From Bradyrhizobium erythrophlei (GTDB lineage: Bacteria > Pseudomonadota > Alphaproteobacteria > Rhizobiales > Xanthobacteraceae): a DNA stretch of 64,000 bases. Made by a program: the position numbers and the translations under genes. The stretch spans positions 4,526,001-4,590,000 of the forward strand of contig NZ_LT670817.1 of assembly GCF_900129425.1 (NCBI RefSeq), read 5' to 3'. The notes beneath the pieces were generated by a model that worked only from the letters and a program-made list of their open reading frames with translations, made no database searches and was not told where the DNA came from. Below, in pieces: positions 17,307 to 25,284 of this stretch (within the stretch, counting starts at the first letter, position 1; every line of letters starts with the position of its first letter).

Positions 17307-18725
17307 TCACCGGTAGCAAACGGCTTTGGCGGCTTCGACCACCTCGGCCACCGAGGGCAATGCGAGCTTTTCGAGGTTGGCCGCGTAGGGCATCGGCACG
17401 TCCTTGCCCGACACCCGCATCACCGGCGCATCCAGATAGTCGAATGCGTGCTGCATCAGTCGCGCGGAGATTTCGGCGCCAACGCCGTTCTGCTGCCAGC
17501 CTTCCTCCACGGTGACGGCGCGGCCAGTCTTCTTGACCGAGGCGACGATGGTGTCGGTGTCCATCGGGCGCAGCGTGCGCAGATCGATCACCTCGGCCTC
17601 GATGCCTTCGTTGGCCAATTCGTCGGCGGCCTTCAAGGCGTAGGACATTCCATTCGACCACGAGACGATGGTGACATGGCCGCCTGCGCGGACGATCCGG
17701 GCTTTGCCGATCGGGATCACGTAGTCGTCGAGTTTTGGCACCTCGCCGGAATGGCCATACAGCATCTCGTTTTCAAGGAAGATCACCGGATTCGGATCGC
17801 GGATCGCGGCTTTCAGCAGGCCCTTGTAGTCGGCGGCCGAATACGGCGCGACCACCTTCAGGCCGGGAATTTGCGAGTACCAGGCCGAATAATCCTGGCT
17901 GTGCTGGGCGGCGACGCGGGCGGCGGCGCCGTTCGGCCCGCGGAACACGATCGAGCAGCCCATCTGTCCGCCGGACATGTAAAGCGTCTTGGCCGCGGAA
18001 TTGATGATCTGGTCCATCGCCTGCATGGCGAAGTTGAATGTCATGAATTCGACGATCGGCTTCAAACCGGCCATCGCCGCGCCGATGCCGATACCAGCAA
18101 AACCATGCTCAGTAATCGGGGTATCGATGACGCGCCTGGCGCCGAATTCCTGCAGCAACCCTTGTGTGACCTTGTAGGCGCCCTGATATTCCGCGACCTC
18201 TTCGCCCATCACGAACACGTCGGGGTCGCGCCGCATCTCCTCGGCCATGGCATCGCGCAGCGCCTCGCGGATGGTCATCGTCACCACCTCGGTGCCTTCG
18301 GGCACTTCAGGATCGGGCTCGGCGACGGTTTTGGGCGCAGCAGGCGCCTTCTTTTCTTCTCCACCAGACTTGGTTTCGCTGGATGCGGGGGGTTCCGCCT
18401 TGGCTTCGACCGGCGGCGTGGACTCCGCGGCTTTCTCCTGTTTTGCGGGCGCTGCCGCCTTGCCGGCGTCGGCAGCACTTTCGCCGTCCGCAAGAATGGT
18501 CGCGATCGGCGTGTTGACCGCGACGTCGGCGGTGCCTTCGGGGATCAATATCTTGCCAAGGGTGCCCTCATCGGTGGCCTCGACTTCCATCGTCGCCTTG
18601 TCGGTTTCGATTTCGGCGATGACATCGCCCGACTTGATCGCCTCGCCCTCCTTCTTCAGCCATTTCGAAAGATTGCCTTTCTCCATGGTCGGCGACAGCG
18701 CGGGCATCAGCACTTGAATTGGCAT
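17307..18725 (-). CDS. pdhB: Pyruvate dehydrogenase E1 beta with an N-terminal lipoyl domain
   Basis: A 472-residue fusion. Residues 2-78 form a lipoyl domain nearly identical in layout to that of PdhC, with Lys43 in ETDKATMEVEA, followed by an Ala/Pro/Glu/Lys-rich linker to about 140 and then the E1 beta fold from TIREALRDAMAEEM to the end. The beta subunit binds thiamine diphosphate together with PdhA and decarboxylates pyruvate. A lipoyl-bearing E1 beta is a known feature of several alphaproteobacteria. It lies 87 bases after pdhA. Confidence 0.95.
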   Translation of the reverse strand: MPIQVLMPALSPTMEKGNLSKWLKKEGEAIKSGDVIAEIETDKATMEVEATDEGTLGKILIPEGTADVAVNTPIATILADGESAADAGKAAAPAKQEKAAESTPPVEAKAEPPASSETKSGGEEKKAPAAPKTVAEPDPEVPEGTEVVTMTIREALRDAMAEEMRRDPDVFVMGEEVAEYQGAYKVTQGLLQEFGARRVIDTPITEHGFAGIGIGAAMAGLKPIVEFMTFNFAMQAMDQIINSAAKTLYMSGGQMGCSIVFRGPNGAAARVAAQHSQDYSAWYSQIPGLKVVAPYSAADYKGLLKAAIRDPNPVIFLENEMLYGHSGEVPKLDDYVIPIGKARIVRAGGHVTIVSWSNGMSYALKAADELANEGIEAEVIDLRTLRPMDTDTIVASVKKTGRAVTVEEGWQQNGVGAEISARLMQHAFDYLDAPVMRVSGKDVPMPYAANLEKLALPSVAEVVEAAKAVCYR

Positions 18726-18812
18726 GGTAGCTCCAGAAAGTCGGTCTTAAGGCTGCGCGCATTCCGATCGCAAAAAACGGTACCCGCTCTTTGCGGAATG
18801 CGTGCCCGCGCT

Positions 18813-19841
18813 TCAACGATAGACGTCAGTATAAAGTTCGGCCGGATCGGGTTCGGGGTCGTGCTGTGCAAAGTCGGCAGCGGCGTTGACGATCTCGCGC
18901 ACCTCGGCGTCGATGGCCTTCAATTCCTGTTCGCTCATCTTGGCCGCGAGCAATCGGTTGCGAACTTGCTCGATCGGATCCTGATCGTGGCGAACCTTGT
19001 CGACTTCCTCGCGGGTTCGGTATTTCGCCGGGTCCGACATCGAATGGCCGCGGTAGCGGTAGGTCTGCATTTCCAGGATGTATGGGCCCTTGCCCTCGCG
19101 GCACCATGCGACGGCCTTTTCACCGGCAGCCTTCACGGCGCGGACGTCCATGCCGTCAACCTGCTCGCCCGGAATATTGAAGGAGATGCCGCGCTTGGAA
19201 AAATCGGTCTGCGCGGAGGAGCGCGTCACCGAGGTGCCCATCGCATAGCGGTTGTTCTCGATGACGTAGATCACCGGCAGCTTCCACAGCTCCGCCATGT
19301 TGAAGCTTTCGTAAACCTGCCCCTGATTCGAGGCACCATCGCCGAAATAAGCCAGGCTGACGAAATCGTTTCCTCGATAGCGATTGGCGAAGGCGAGCCC
19401 GGTACCGAGCGGGACCTGGGCGCCGACGATGCCGTGGCCGCCGAAGAAGTTCTTCTCCTTGCTGAACATGTGCATGGAGCCGCCCTTGCCCTTGGAATAG
19501 CCGCCATGGCGTCCGGTCAGTTCGGCCATCACGCCCTTGGCTTCCATGCCGGTGGCCAGCATATGCCCGTGGTCACGGTATCCGGTTATGACCTGATCGC
19601 CCTTTTTCAGGGCCATCTGCATGCCGACGACGATGGCTTCCTGGCCGATGTAGAGATGGCAGAAGCCGCCGATCGCACCCATGCCGTAGAGCTGGCCTGC
19701 TTTCTCTTCGAACCGCCGAATCAGCAGCATGTCGCGCAGCGCGCCGAGCTCCTGTTCCCTGGTGAATTCCAGGGGGGCGCGGGAGTCGTTTCCCGTTTCC
19801 TGGCCTGTTTCTTTAGCGGCGCTTTTCTTTGGTGCGGCCAT
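18813..19841 (-). CDS. pdhA: Pyruvate dehydrogenase E1 alpha
   Basis: A 342-residue thiamine diphosphate enzyme subunit. The cofactor motif runs from GDGASNQG at about residue 166 to ENNRYAMGT some 30 residues on, and the phosphorylation-loop-like segment YRGHSMSDPAKYRT is conserved. The first 30 residues are Lys/Glu-rich and variable (APKKSAAKETGQET). It is the first subunit gene of the pdh cluster; the 226 bases upstream include a palindromic repeat and separate it from the ftsB-like gene, so a pdh promoter probably lies there. Confidence 0.95.
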   Translation of the reverse strand: MAAPKKSAAKETGQETGNDSRAPLEFTREQELGALRDMLLIRRFEEKAGQLYGMGAIGGFCHLYIGQEAIVVGMQMALKKGDQVITGYRDHGHMLATGMEAKGVMAELTGRHGGYSKGKGGSMHMFSKEKNFFGGHGIVGAQVPLGTGLAFANRYRGNDFVSLAYFGDGASNQGQVYESFNMAELWKLPVIYVIENNRYAMGTSVTRSSAQTDFSKRGISFNIPGEQVDGMDVRAVKAAGEKAVAWCREGKGPYILEMQTYRYRGHSMSDPAKYRTREEVDKVRHDQDPIEQVRNRLLAAKMSEQELKAIDAEVREIVNAAADFAQHDPEPDPAELYTDVYR

Positions 19842-19994
19842 GGCAATTCCGGATGAGAGGATGGTAGCCCTCTCTAACCCAACTCAAACCGCCATGAAAG
19901 GATTGCGTGACGCCGCGTAAATTTCCCTATGCCGCACTGCAATGCGGCGACATTTTCGAAATTGATTTCGCCCGTTTTTGAAATTTCAGCACGA

Positions 19995-20024
19995 TCCGGA
20001 AAAGCGGGCGCCGGTTTTCCCGGA
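19995..20024. repeat. Short dispersed palindrome upstream of pdhA
   Basis: TCCGGAAAA and GTTTTCCCGGA form an imperfect hairpin. From memory the surrounding ATCCGGAAAAGCGGG type sequence recurs in intergenic regions of Bradyrhizobium and relatives; only one copy is in this window. It could act as a terminator for the ftsB-like gene. Confidence 0.45.
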
Positions 20025-20067
20025 CAGGCTCCTTCGCTCGGCCGGAGATCTGCTCTCTCAGGCGAAG

Positions 20068-20385
20068 TCAGTTCGGCGTGAGCGTCCGAACCAGATCGTG
20101 AGGATTGGCGTAGTCGAGCTGATAGCGCGCGCGCTCGTCGAGCATATCGGGGTCGACCCGGTCGGATCGGAGCAACGACACGCGTTGCTCGCCCTCAGCC
20201 CGCTCTCGCTTCAGCCGCGCCAATTCAGAGGTCAGCGCGATGATCTCCTGATCGAGCTCCTGCCGCGCATTCAGCCCATACTTGCCGGTATAGGCGTTGA
20301 CGCCGAAATAGCCGACCATCGCCGCCGCCATCGCATAGAGGGCAAGCCCGGTGAGCAGGGATTTGAGTCGGCTGCGCGAGACCAT
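20068..20385 (-). CDS. FtsB/DivIC-family septum formation initiator
   Basis: A 105-residue bitopic protein with one membrane segment at about 9-29 (LLTGLALYAMAAAMVGYFGV), then a coiled coil rich in Leu, Glu and Arg (about 40-75) and a C-terminal part with YQLDYANPHDLVRT. This layout is that of FtsB/DivIC, which links with FtsL and FtsQ at the divisome. It lies upstream of pdhA on the same strand, and ftsB-like genes commonly neighbour eno or pdhA in alphaproteobacteria. Sequence conservation in the family is low, so the name is based on architecture and context. Confidence 0.75.
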   Translation of the reverse strand: MVSRSRLKSLLTGLALYAMAAAMVGYFGVNAYTGKYGLNARQELDQEIIALTSELARLKRERAEGEQRVSLLRSDRVDPDMLDERARYQLDYANPHDLVRTLTPN

Positions 20386-20452
20386 GGCGGCAAGGATGCG
20401 ACGGTCCGGTTAACGGAATCCTAAGGCCGACCCGTTCGGCGCCAAGCGCAGC

Positions 20453-21010
20453 CTATTTGCTGAACTTCTCGACGAAGGCCGCGTAGGCGTCGATATATTG
20501 CTTCAGCACCGCCTGCAGCGATTCCTTGATCAGTTCGCCCTTGTCGTCGAAGGCGTCGCCGACGCCATTCAGATAGATTTCCGGCTGCCCCAGGATCGGA
20601 CCCGAAATGCCCGGCAAGATATTCTGCAGATGTTTGGCCGCGCTGACGCCGCCGAGCGGACCCGGCGAATTGCTGACAATGCCGGTCGGTTTGCCCAGGA
20701 ACGAGCTTTTGCCGTAGGGGCGCGATCCGACGTCGATGGCGTTCTTCAACACGCCGGGGATCGAGCGATTGTATTCGGGCGTGACGAACAGCACGCCGTT
20801 GGACTTGTGCAGCTTTTCGCGGAATGCCACCCAATCGGCGGGCGGAGTTGCTTCCAGATCCTGATTGAAGAACGAAATGTCGTGAAGGGTGACGACGTCA
20901 AGTTTCAAGTTATCGGGTGCCAGCTTGGCCAGGGCCTTGGCGATTTTAAGCGTAAAACTCTCTTTGCGAAGGCTACCGACGATCGCGACAACATTGTGTA
21001 AGTGGGCCAT
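20453..21010 (-). CDS. NADPH-dependent FMN reductase family protein
   Basis: A 185-residue flavodoxin-like reductase starting MAHLHNVVAIVGSLRKES, where GSLRKESFT is the FMN phosphate loop, followed by PEYNRSIPGVLKNAID, the second FMN motif of the ChrR/YieF/azoreductase group. An AAAGGA ribosome site seven bases before the ATG at 21010 supports this start over a longer open frame upstream. Such enzymes reduce FMN, quinones, azo dyes or chromate with NAD(P)H. The real substrate is unknown. It stands apart from the ftsB-like gene by 67 bases. Confidence 0.85.
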   Translation of the reverse strand: MAHLHNVVAIVGSLRKESFTLKIAKALAKLAPDNLKLDVVTLHDISFFNQDLEATPPADWVAFREKLHKSNGVLFVTPEYNRSIPGVLKNAIDVGSRPYGKSSFLGKPTGIVSNSPGPLGGVSAAKHLQNILPGISGPILGQPEIYLNGVGDAFDDKGELIKESLQAVLKQYIDAYAAFVEKFSK

Positions 21011-21343
21011 GGGACTTCCTTTGATGGCGGATACTGGAACAGCGGCTGGCGACACCCTAGCCATCCCTCGAAACGATGCAAGTGCATGAACTGACGAAAT
21101 TGCTGCCTGTTGGCCTGTTTCTCTATTATCCCGGCCACCGGCAAATAATGCCGAAGCTGCGAGCCTTCGTCGATCACGTGAAGAGCCGCTCCGGCGCTGC
21201 CAACAAGACCCCGATTCACATTGCTGACGGGCGTACTCGCAGCGTGAAAAGGCGCTGAGTTGGGGTGGCGCGGAAGCTCCGCGAAGCAATCCATAGCCGC
21301 ACAGAAAGCTGGACCGCTTTGCTTCGCTCTCCCCCGAGAGGTC

Positions 21344-21606
21344 GTCATACTCCGCGAACGCGGAGTATCCAGTACGCTGCGGCTTATCGATTCCATCATT
21401 GGCGTCTCGGAGTACCCGATCGCCCGCCGGAGCCTGTCATCGGGCTCGCCGAAGGCGAGACCCGGTGGCGGGCGATGACGGTGGAGGGCGCGGCGCGCTC
21501 GCACCGCTTCACAAATGGTCGTCATACTCCGCGAAAGCGGAGTATCCAGTACGCCGCGGCTTATCGATTCAATCACTGGCGTCTCTGGAATACTGGATCA
21601 CCCGCC
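21344..21606. repeat. Two direct copies of an approximately 87-bp palindromic element
   Basis: Copies start at 21344 and 21521 and align for about 87 bases with few differences. Each contains a hairpin ACTCCGC-GAAA/GAAC-GCGGAGT followed by a conserved segment GTACGC(T/C)GCGGCTTATCGATT. After the second copy CACCCGC-CTTC-GCGGGTG forms a further hairpin. No open frame in them looks coding. They resemble REP-type elements. Confidence 0.7.
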
Positions 21607-21637
21607 TTCGCGGGTGATGACAGTGGAGAGTGTGGAA

Positions 21638-21716
21638 CGTCATTGCGAGCGAAGCGAAGCAATCCATTGCCAGCAAGAAAGAAGGAGTGGATTGCTTCGC
21701 TACGCTCGCAATGACG
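21638..21716. repeat. 79-bp long inverted repeat (REP/MITE-like)
   Basis: CGTCATTGCGAGCGAAGCGA at the left end is matched by its reverse complement at the right end. The arms pair over about 29 bases with one mismatch around a short A/G-rich loop. This element type (cattgcgagcgaagcgaagcaatc) is common in many bacterial intergenic regions, including Bradyrhizobium. Confidence 0.75.
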
Positions 21717-21779
21717 GCGAATGCAGACACACATCCGCATTCTCGCGGCGCAGTGCGTCCGAGGTTTGCCAAAGACATC

Positions 21780-22330
21780 CGCCCTTTAGAATAGAGGGCG
21801 TGGGGAATGCCGGATGCCCGATGCACCCGCAGCCTCGTGTGCGCTATTGGTAGTAAGTATGCACACGAGTATTCACAGCGAGCCACCGGAATCACCCGGC
21901 ATTCCCGCACGCGATGGTTTACGGCTTATACCGTGCTCTCCCCGGCGACCGGCTTTCTTGCCACCGTCGTTACGCGGATTAATCCGCAAACTTGACGCCA
22001 GCGTCGGGGCGTCAGGACCACACGTCTTCGCCGTCCGCCAGCTCAACTCAATGCGCTCGTCAGTCGCACCGCCAGCGTCCACCGCATCCCGCCCCGCGTT
22101 CGTGACGATCGCGAGCGCCCCTCTCATCGGAACGAGACGGCGAGAGATATACAGCTGATTTGCCTATTCTGAAAATCAGAAATTTTTTTCAGTATGGGGC
22201 TGGACAGGCGCACTACACCAAATCTAGCCCGTCGGGCGCGCTTTTTTTTGCAAAATGTCATCCGCCGGTTCAACCTGACGAATGCGCAGCCTTTTTCGCT
22301 CACGACGGGCAATGGCCTCGATGAAGAGAA
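21780..22330. other. Gene-free stretch resembling dispersed Bradyrhizobium intergenic repeat
   Basis: Together with the elements just left of it this makes a 1.4-kb region (21011-22416) without a supported gene. Short open frames occur on both strands but lack ribosome sites and family signals. The stretch 21790-22150, including a mirrored GGGAATGCCGG motif near 21810 and 21900, looks from memory like a sequence found many times in Bradyrhizobium genomes. At 22240 a run of eight or more T follows GCCCGTCGGGC on the plus strand, a weak terminator-like feature. Confidence 0.4.
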
Positions 22331-22367
22331 ACCTGCTCTCTAGACAAGTGAACAAGTCGAAACAGAT

Positions 22368-22391
22368 CAGGCCGCCCCATGGGACGGCCTG
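22368..22391 (-). terminator. Hairpin after the metallo-hydrolase gene
   Basis: AGGCCGTCCCATGGGGCGGCCT on the minus strand pairs 6 bp plus an inner GGG/CCC stretch with one mismatch, starting 25 bases after the stop codon at 22417. It is followed by a T-containing tail (GATCTGTTTCG). Confidence 0.6.
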
Positions 22392-22416
22392 CTTCGTCTG
22401 ATCCCGGCGGCGGCAG

Positions 22417-23415
22417 TCAGATGACTGGATTCCAGGCGACCGGAACCAGCCGGTATTTCGCGCCGTCCTTCTCGACATGGCCGATGCACGGGAAAGTGAA
22501 GTGGAAGCCGACCACCGTCGCCTTCTCGGCCGACGCCATGTCGTAGAACTTGTGGCGGGTCGCCTGCGCCAGGTCTGGATCGGTATCGTAGACCACGTGC
22601 CAATCCGGATTGCGCAGGAAGAATTCCGGAATGTTGGTGACATCGGACTGGATCAGGATTTTCGAATTGCCCGACGCGATGGCAAAGGAGGTATGTCCGG
22701 GCGTGTGACCCGGCGTCGCGATCGAGGTGATGCCGGGGGCGACCTCCTTGCCCCAGTCGTACTTCGTCACCTTGGATTCGATGCCGGCAAAGGTCTTCTT
22801 CACATTGGCGAAATAATTCTTCATCATCTCATTGGTCTGCGCCTTGGCCGTATTCTCGTCGCTGGTCCAGAACGCCCAGTCGACCGAGGGCACCATGATC
22901 TCGGCATTCGGGAATGCCATCGAGCCGTCTGCGGCGCGGATACCGTTGGTGTGGTCGGGATGCAGATGAGACAGCAGCACGACGTCGATGCTCTTGGGAT
23001 CGACGCCGGCGGCGGCAAGATTTTGCAAGGTGCGGCCAACCGCACCCTTGGTGGCTTCCAGGTTGGCCACGCCGTTACCGGTATCGATCAGGATCAGCTT
23101 GCTGCCGGTGTTGATGAGCTGCGGGTTGAACGGCACCGTTACCATGCCCTTGGGCATATAGGCCGCATCAGCCGCAGCAAGCGCCTGGTCCTTCGGGACA
23201 TTGGTCACGAACGTATCGGGCAGCGGGAACGAGCGCGCACCGTCGTTGATCGAGGTGCATTCGTAATTGCCGACCTTGTAGCGATAGAACCCCGGCGCCT
23301 GCGCGCCCGCCGGCGCCACCGAGGCGCGCGCGGTCGGTGCTCCGAACGAGGTCAAGGCGGCTGCAGTACCGGCTGCGGCGCCGGCTAAAAGATGGCGGCG
23401 GTTCAAGTCAGTCAT
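22417..23415 (-). CDS. Exported MBL-fold metallo-hydrolase with twin-arginine signal
   Basis: A 332-residue metallo-beta-lactamase-fold protein. The N-terminus has NRRHLLAGAAAG followed by a hydrophobic stretch and ARA-SV, a Tat-type signal peptide, so the protein is probably exported folded. The metal motif HLHPDH is His150-x-His152-x-Asp154-His155; a later His lies in TPGHTPGHTSF. This subgroup includes lactonases, arylsulfatase-like and quorum-quenching enzymes; substrate cannot be read from sequence. A MAPEG and an MDR gene lie upstream on the same strand with 94-98 base gaps. Confidence 0.85.
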   Translation of the reverse strand: MTDLNRRHLLAGAAAGTAAALTSFGAPTARASVAPAGAQAPGFYRYKVGNYECTSINDGARSFPLPDTFVTNVPKDQALAAADAAYMPKGMVTVPFNPQLINTGSKLILIDTGNGVANLEATKGAVGRTLQNLAAAGVDPKSIDVVLLSHLHPDHTNGIRAADGSMAFPNAEIMVPSVDWAFWTSDENTAKAQTNEMMKNYFANVKKTFAGIESKVTKYDWGKEVAPGITSIATPGHTPGHTSFAIASGNSKILIQSDVTNIPEFFLRNPDWHVVYDTDPDLAQATRHKFYDMASAEKATVVGFHFTFPCIGHVEKDGAKYRLVPVAWNPVI

Positions 23416-23513
23416 GGCGAATATTCCCCTGGTGTGTGATGCTTTTTTCGCGTGCGCGTTCGGTGCAAATGTTTCCCTCTGTCATGGACAGAACGCAACC
23501 TCTTTGATTGCAA

Positions 23514-23906
23514 CTATTTGATCAGCTCCCAGAACAAGCCGACGATCGCCACATAGCCGAACGTGAAGATCAGCGTCCTCAGATAGGGGATACCAAGCAG
23601 GTACACAACGGCATGGGCCAGGCGCAGCCAGAAGAACGCTATCGCCCAGAACGCGGTGCTCGCATCGGCCTTGCCGGCCAGATGAACCGCGATCACCAGG
23701 GCTGCGAACGGCGCGAAGGTTTCGACCGCGTTGATGTAGGTCCGGTCGGCACGTTTGCCCCACAGCGGCAACGGCCGCGGCGCGGGGTCGACATAGTTTG
23801 GAGGCGCGAGAGGCCCATTGGTCATCACCTGGCAGACGACATAGGGAATCCACAGCGATGCCGTGAGAATTGTGGTAAAGGCGACGTACTTCAGGTCCGT
23901 CGACAT
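23514..23906 (-). CDS. MAPEG family membrane protein
   Basis: A 130-residue integral membrane protein with about four hydrophobic segments and the MAPEG-like pattern around RTYINAVETFAPFAALVIAVHLAG and FFWLRLAHAVVYLLGIPYLRT. MAPEG proteins include glutathione transferases and eicosanoid enzymes in eukaryotes; bacterial members are often of unknown function. It lies between an MDR dehydrogenase and an exported hydrolase on the same strand, a possible detoxification group, though no direct evidence ties them. Confidence 0.75.
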   Translation of the reverse strand: MSTDLKYVAFTTILTASLWIPYVVCQVMTNGPLAPPNYVDPAPRPLPLWGKRADRTYINAVETFAPFAALVIAVHLAGKADASTAFWAIAFFWLRLAHAVVYLLGIPYLRTLIFTFGYVAIVGLFWELIK

Positions 23907-24000
23907 TTAATGTCCCCCTCCTTAAAAAATGATTTTCAATAGCTCCTGTCGCTCGGGTCGGTCCTGCGCGGGCAGCCGGCCAATTGGCCGGCGCCGAACC

Positions 24001-25143
24001 TTACCCGCCCTTGTTCGGATTGATCAGATATTTCTCGCCGGTGGCGCGCTTGCCGTAAACGGCGATGTTCGAAAGCTGTAGCGCTTCCTGCAGCGACACC
24101 ACTTGCGTGTAATGGCTGGCAAATGTCGTCTTTAGCTCGTCGACCACCCGCTGGCGGAGCTTTGCGCCTTCGGCGGGCGCTATCTTTTGCAGGAACGGAA
24201 ACAGCAGCCAGCCGCCGACCCCCCACGCCATTCCGAACGCCCGGTTCAACTCGACCGGACGCGGGTCGAGGCTGCCATAGATATAGACCTGCTTGTGCAC
24301 GCTCGATCCGTAGCGGCTGTAGACTTTTGCGGTTTTGTTGACCGCAATCTCCATGCAAGTGAGGATTTGACCAGCAAGTTTGCCGCCACCGATGGCATCG
24401 AACGCCAGCGTCGCACCGGTTTCGACCAACGCGCTCGTCAGATCTTCCATGAAGGCCGGCGTGGTGGAATCGACGACGTGTTTCGCCCCGATCTTGCGCA
24501 GGATATTGGCCTGCTCCGGGCTGCGCACGATATTGACGAGACCGATGCCGTCCTTGAGGCAGATCTTGTTGAGCATCTGCCCAAGGTTGGACGCGGCTGC
24601 CGTATGGACGAGCGCCTTATGGCCTTCGCGCCGCATGGTCTCGACCATGCCGAGCGCCGTCAGCGGATTGACGAAGCAGGATGCACCCTCGGCGGGCGTA
24701 ATGCCCGCAGGCAGCGGTAGACATTCGCTCACTTTCAGGCAGCGATACTGCGCATACATTGCACCGCCGATCATGGCGACGGTCCTGCCCATCAGTGCCT
24801 TGGCTGAATCCGACGAGCCGGTCTTGACGACGACGCCGGCGCCCTCATTGCCGACCGGCATCGATTCATCGAGCCGCCCTGCCATCGCCTTCATCGCCGC
24901 TTCCGGCACATGGGCGGTAATCACCGGCGCGTCCTTGGTGCCGGACGCTTTGGCGGTGCTCATATCGGCGGCTCCGACCAACAGGCCCAAGTCCGAGGGG
25001 TTGATCGGCGAAGCCTCGACGCGGACCACGACTTCATCGGCTGATGGTTCGGGGATGGCGACTTCGGCCAATGATATCTCAAGTTCGCCGCTTTTCCTGA
25101 TGAGCGAACGTAACTGAAGCCCGGTCTTGCTATCTGAACTCAC
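24001..25143 (-). CDS. Zinc-binding dehydrogenase family (MDR) oxidoreductase
   Basis: A 380-residue medium-chain dehydrogenase/reductase. The GroES-like N-terminal domain contains NPSDLG and GNEGAGVV (about residues 48-110), and the nucleotide-binding domain starts around ALVHTAAASNLGQML. Cysteine and histidine zinc ligands of alcohol dehydrogenases are not visible, so it is probably a zinc-free quinone oxidoreductase or enoyl reductase type using NADPH. Substrate unknown. It precedes the MAPEG gene on the same strand by 94 bases. Confidence 0.8.
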   Translation of the reverse strand: MSSDSKTGLQLRSLIRKSGELEISLAEVAIPEPSADEVVVRVEASPINPSDLGLLVGAADMSTAKASGTKDAPVITAHVPEAAMKAMAGRLDESMPVGNEGAGVVVKTGSSDSAKALMGRTVAMIGGAMYAQYRCLKVSECLPLPAGITPAEGASCFVNPLTALGMVETMRREGHKALVHTAAASNLGQMLNKICLKDGIGLVNIVRSPEQANILRKIGAKHVVDSTTPAFMEDLTSALVETGATLAFDAIGGGKLAGQILTCMEIAVNKTAKVYSRYGSSVHKQVYIYGSLDPRPVELNRAFGMAWGVGGWLLFPFLQKIAPAEGAKLRQRVVDELKTTFASHYTQVVSLQEALQLSNIAVYGKRATGEKYLINPNKGG

Positions 25144-25284
25144 GACATACCTCCCGTTTCGGCACTACCGAATTGGGTGGGAGTGTTCGCAGGTTACGGC
25201 GAGAAGGCAAGCCTCATTGTGCTTGATACGTAGCAGGCTCAGCCCGCGATCACGGCTTGGCGGTTTCGGGCGCCTCGCCGCGGG

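Noticed and set aside
16995..19856. A 953-codon open frame on the plus strand across the pdh genes
   Set aside because: It is the antisense of pdhC-DUF5076-pdhB-pdhA in high-GC DNA; its product is low-complexity His/Arg/Gly-rich with no family, while the minus-strand proteins have full catalytic motifs.
21344..21716. Possible CRISPR array
   Set aside because: Only two copies of a long element and one inverted repeat; no regular short repeats with spacers and no cas genes.
21873..22127. An 84-codon minus-strand frame in the gap
   Set aside because: It lacks a ribosome site and resembles translations of a dispersed Bradyrhizobium repeat that are often mispredicted as protein.
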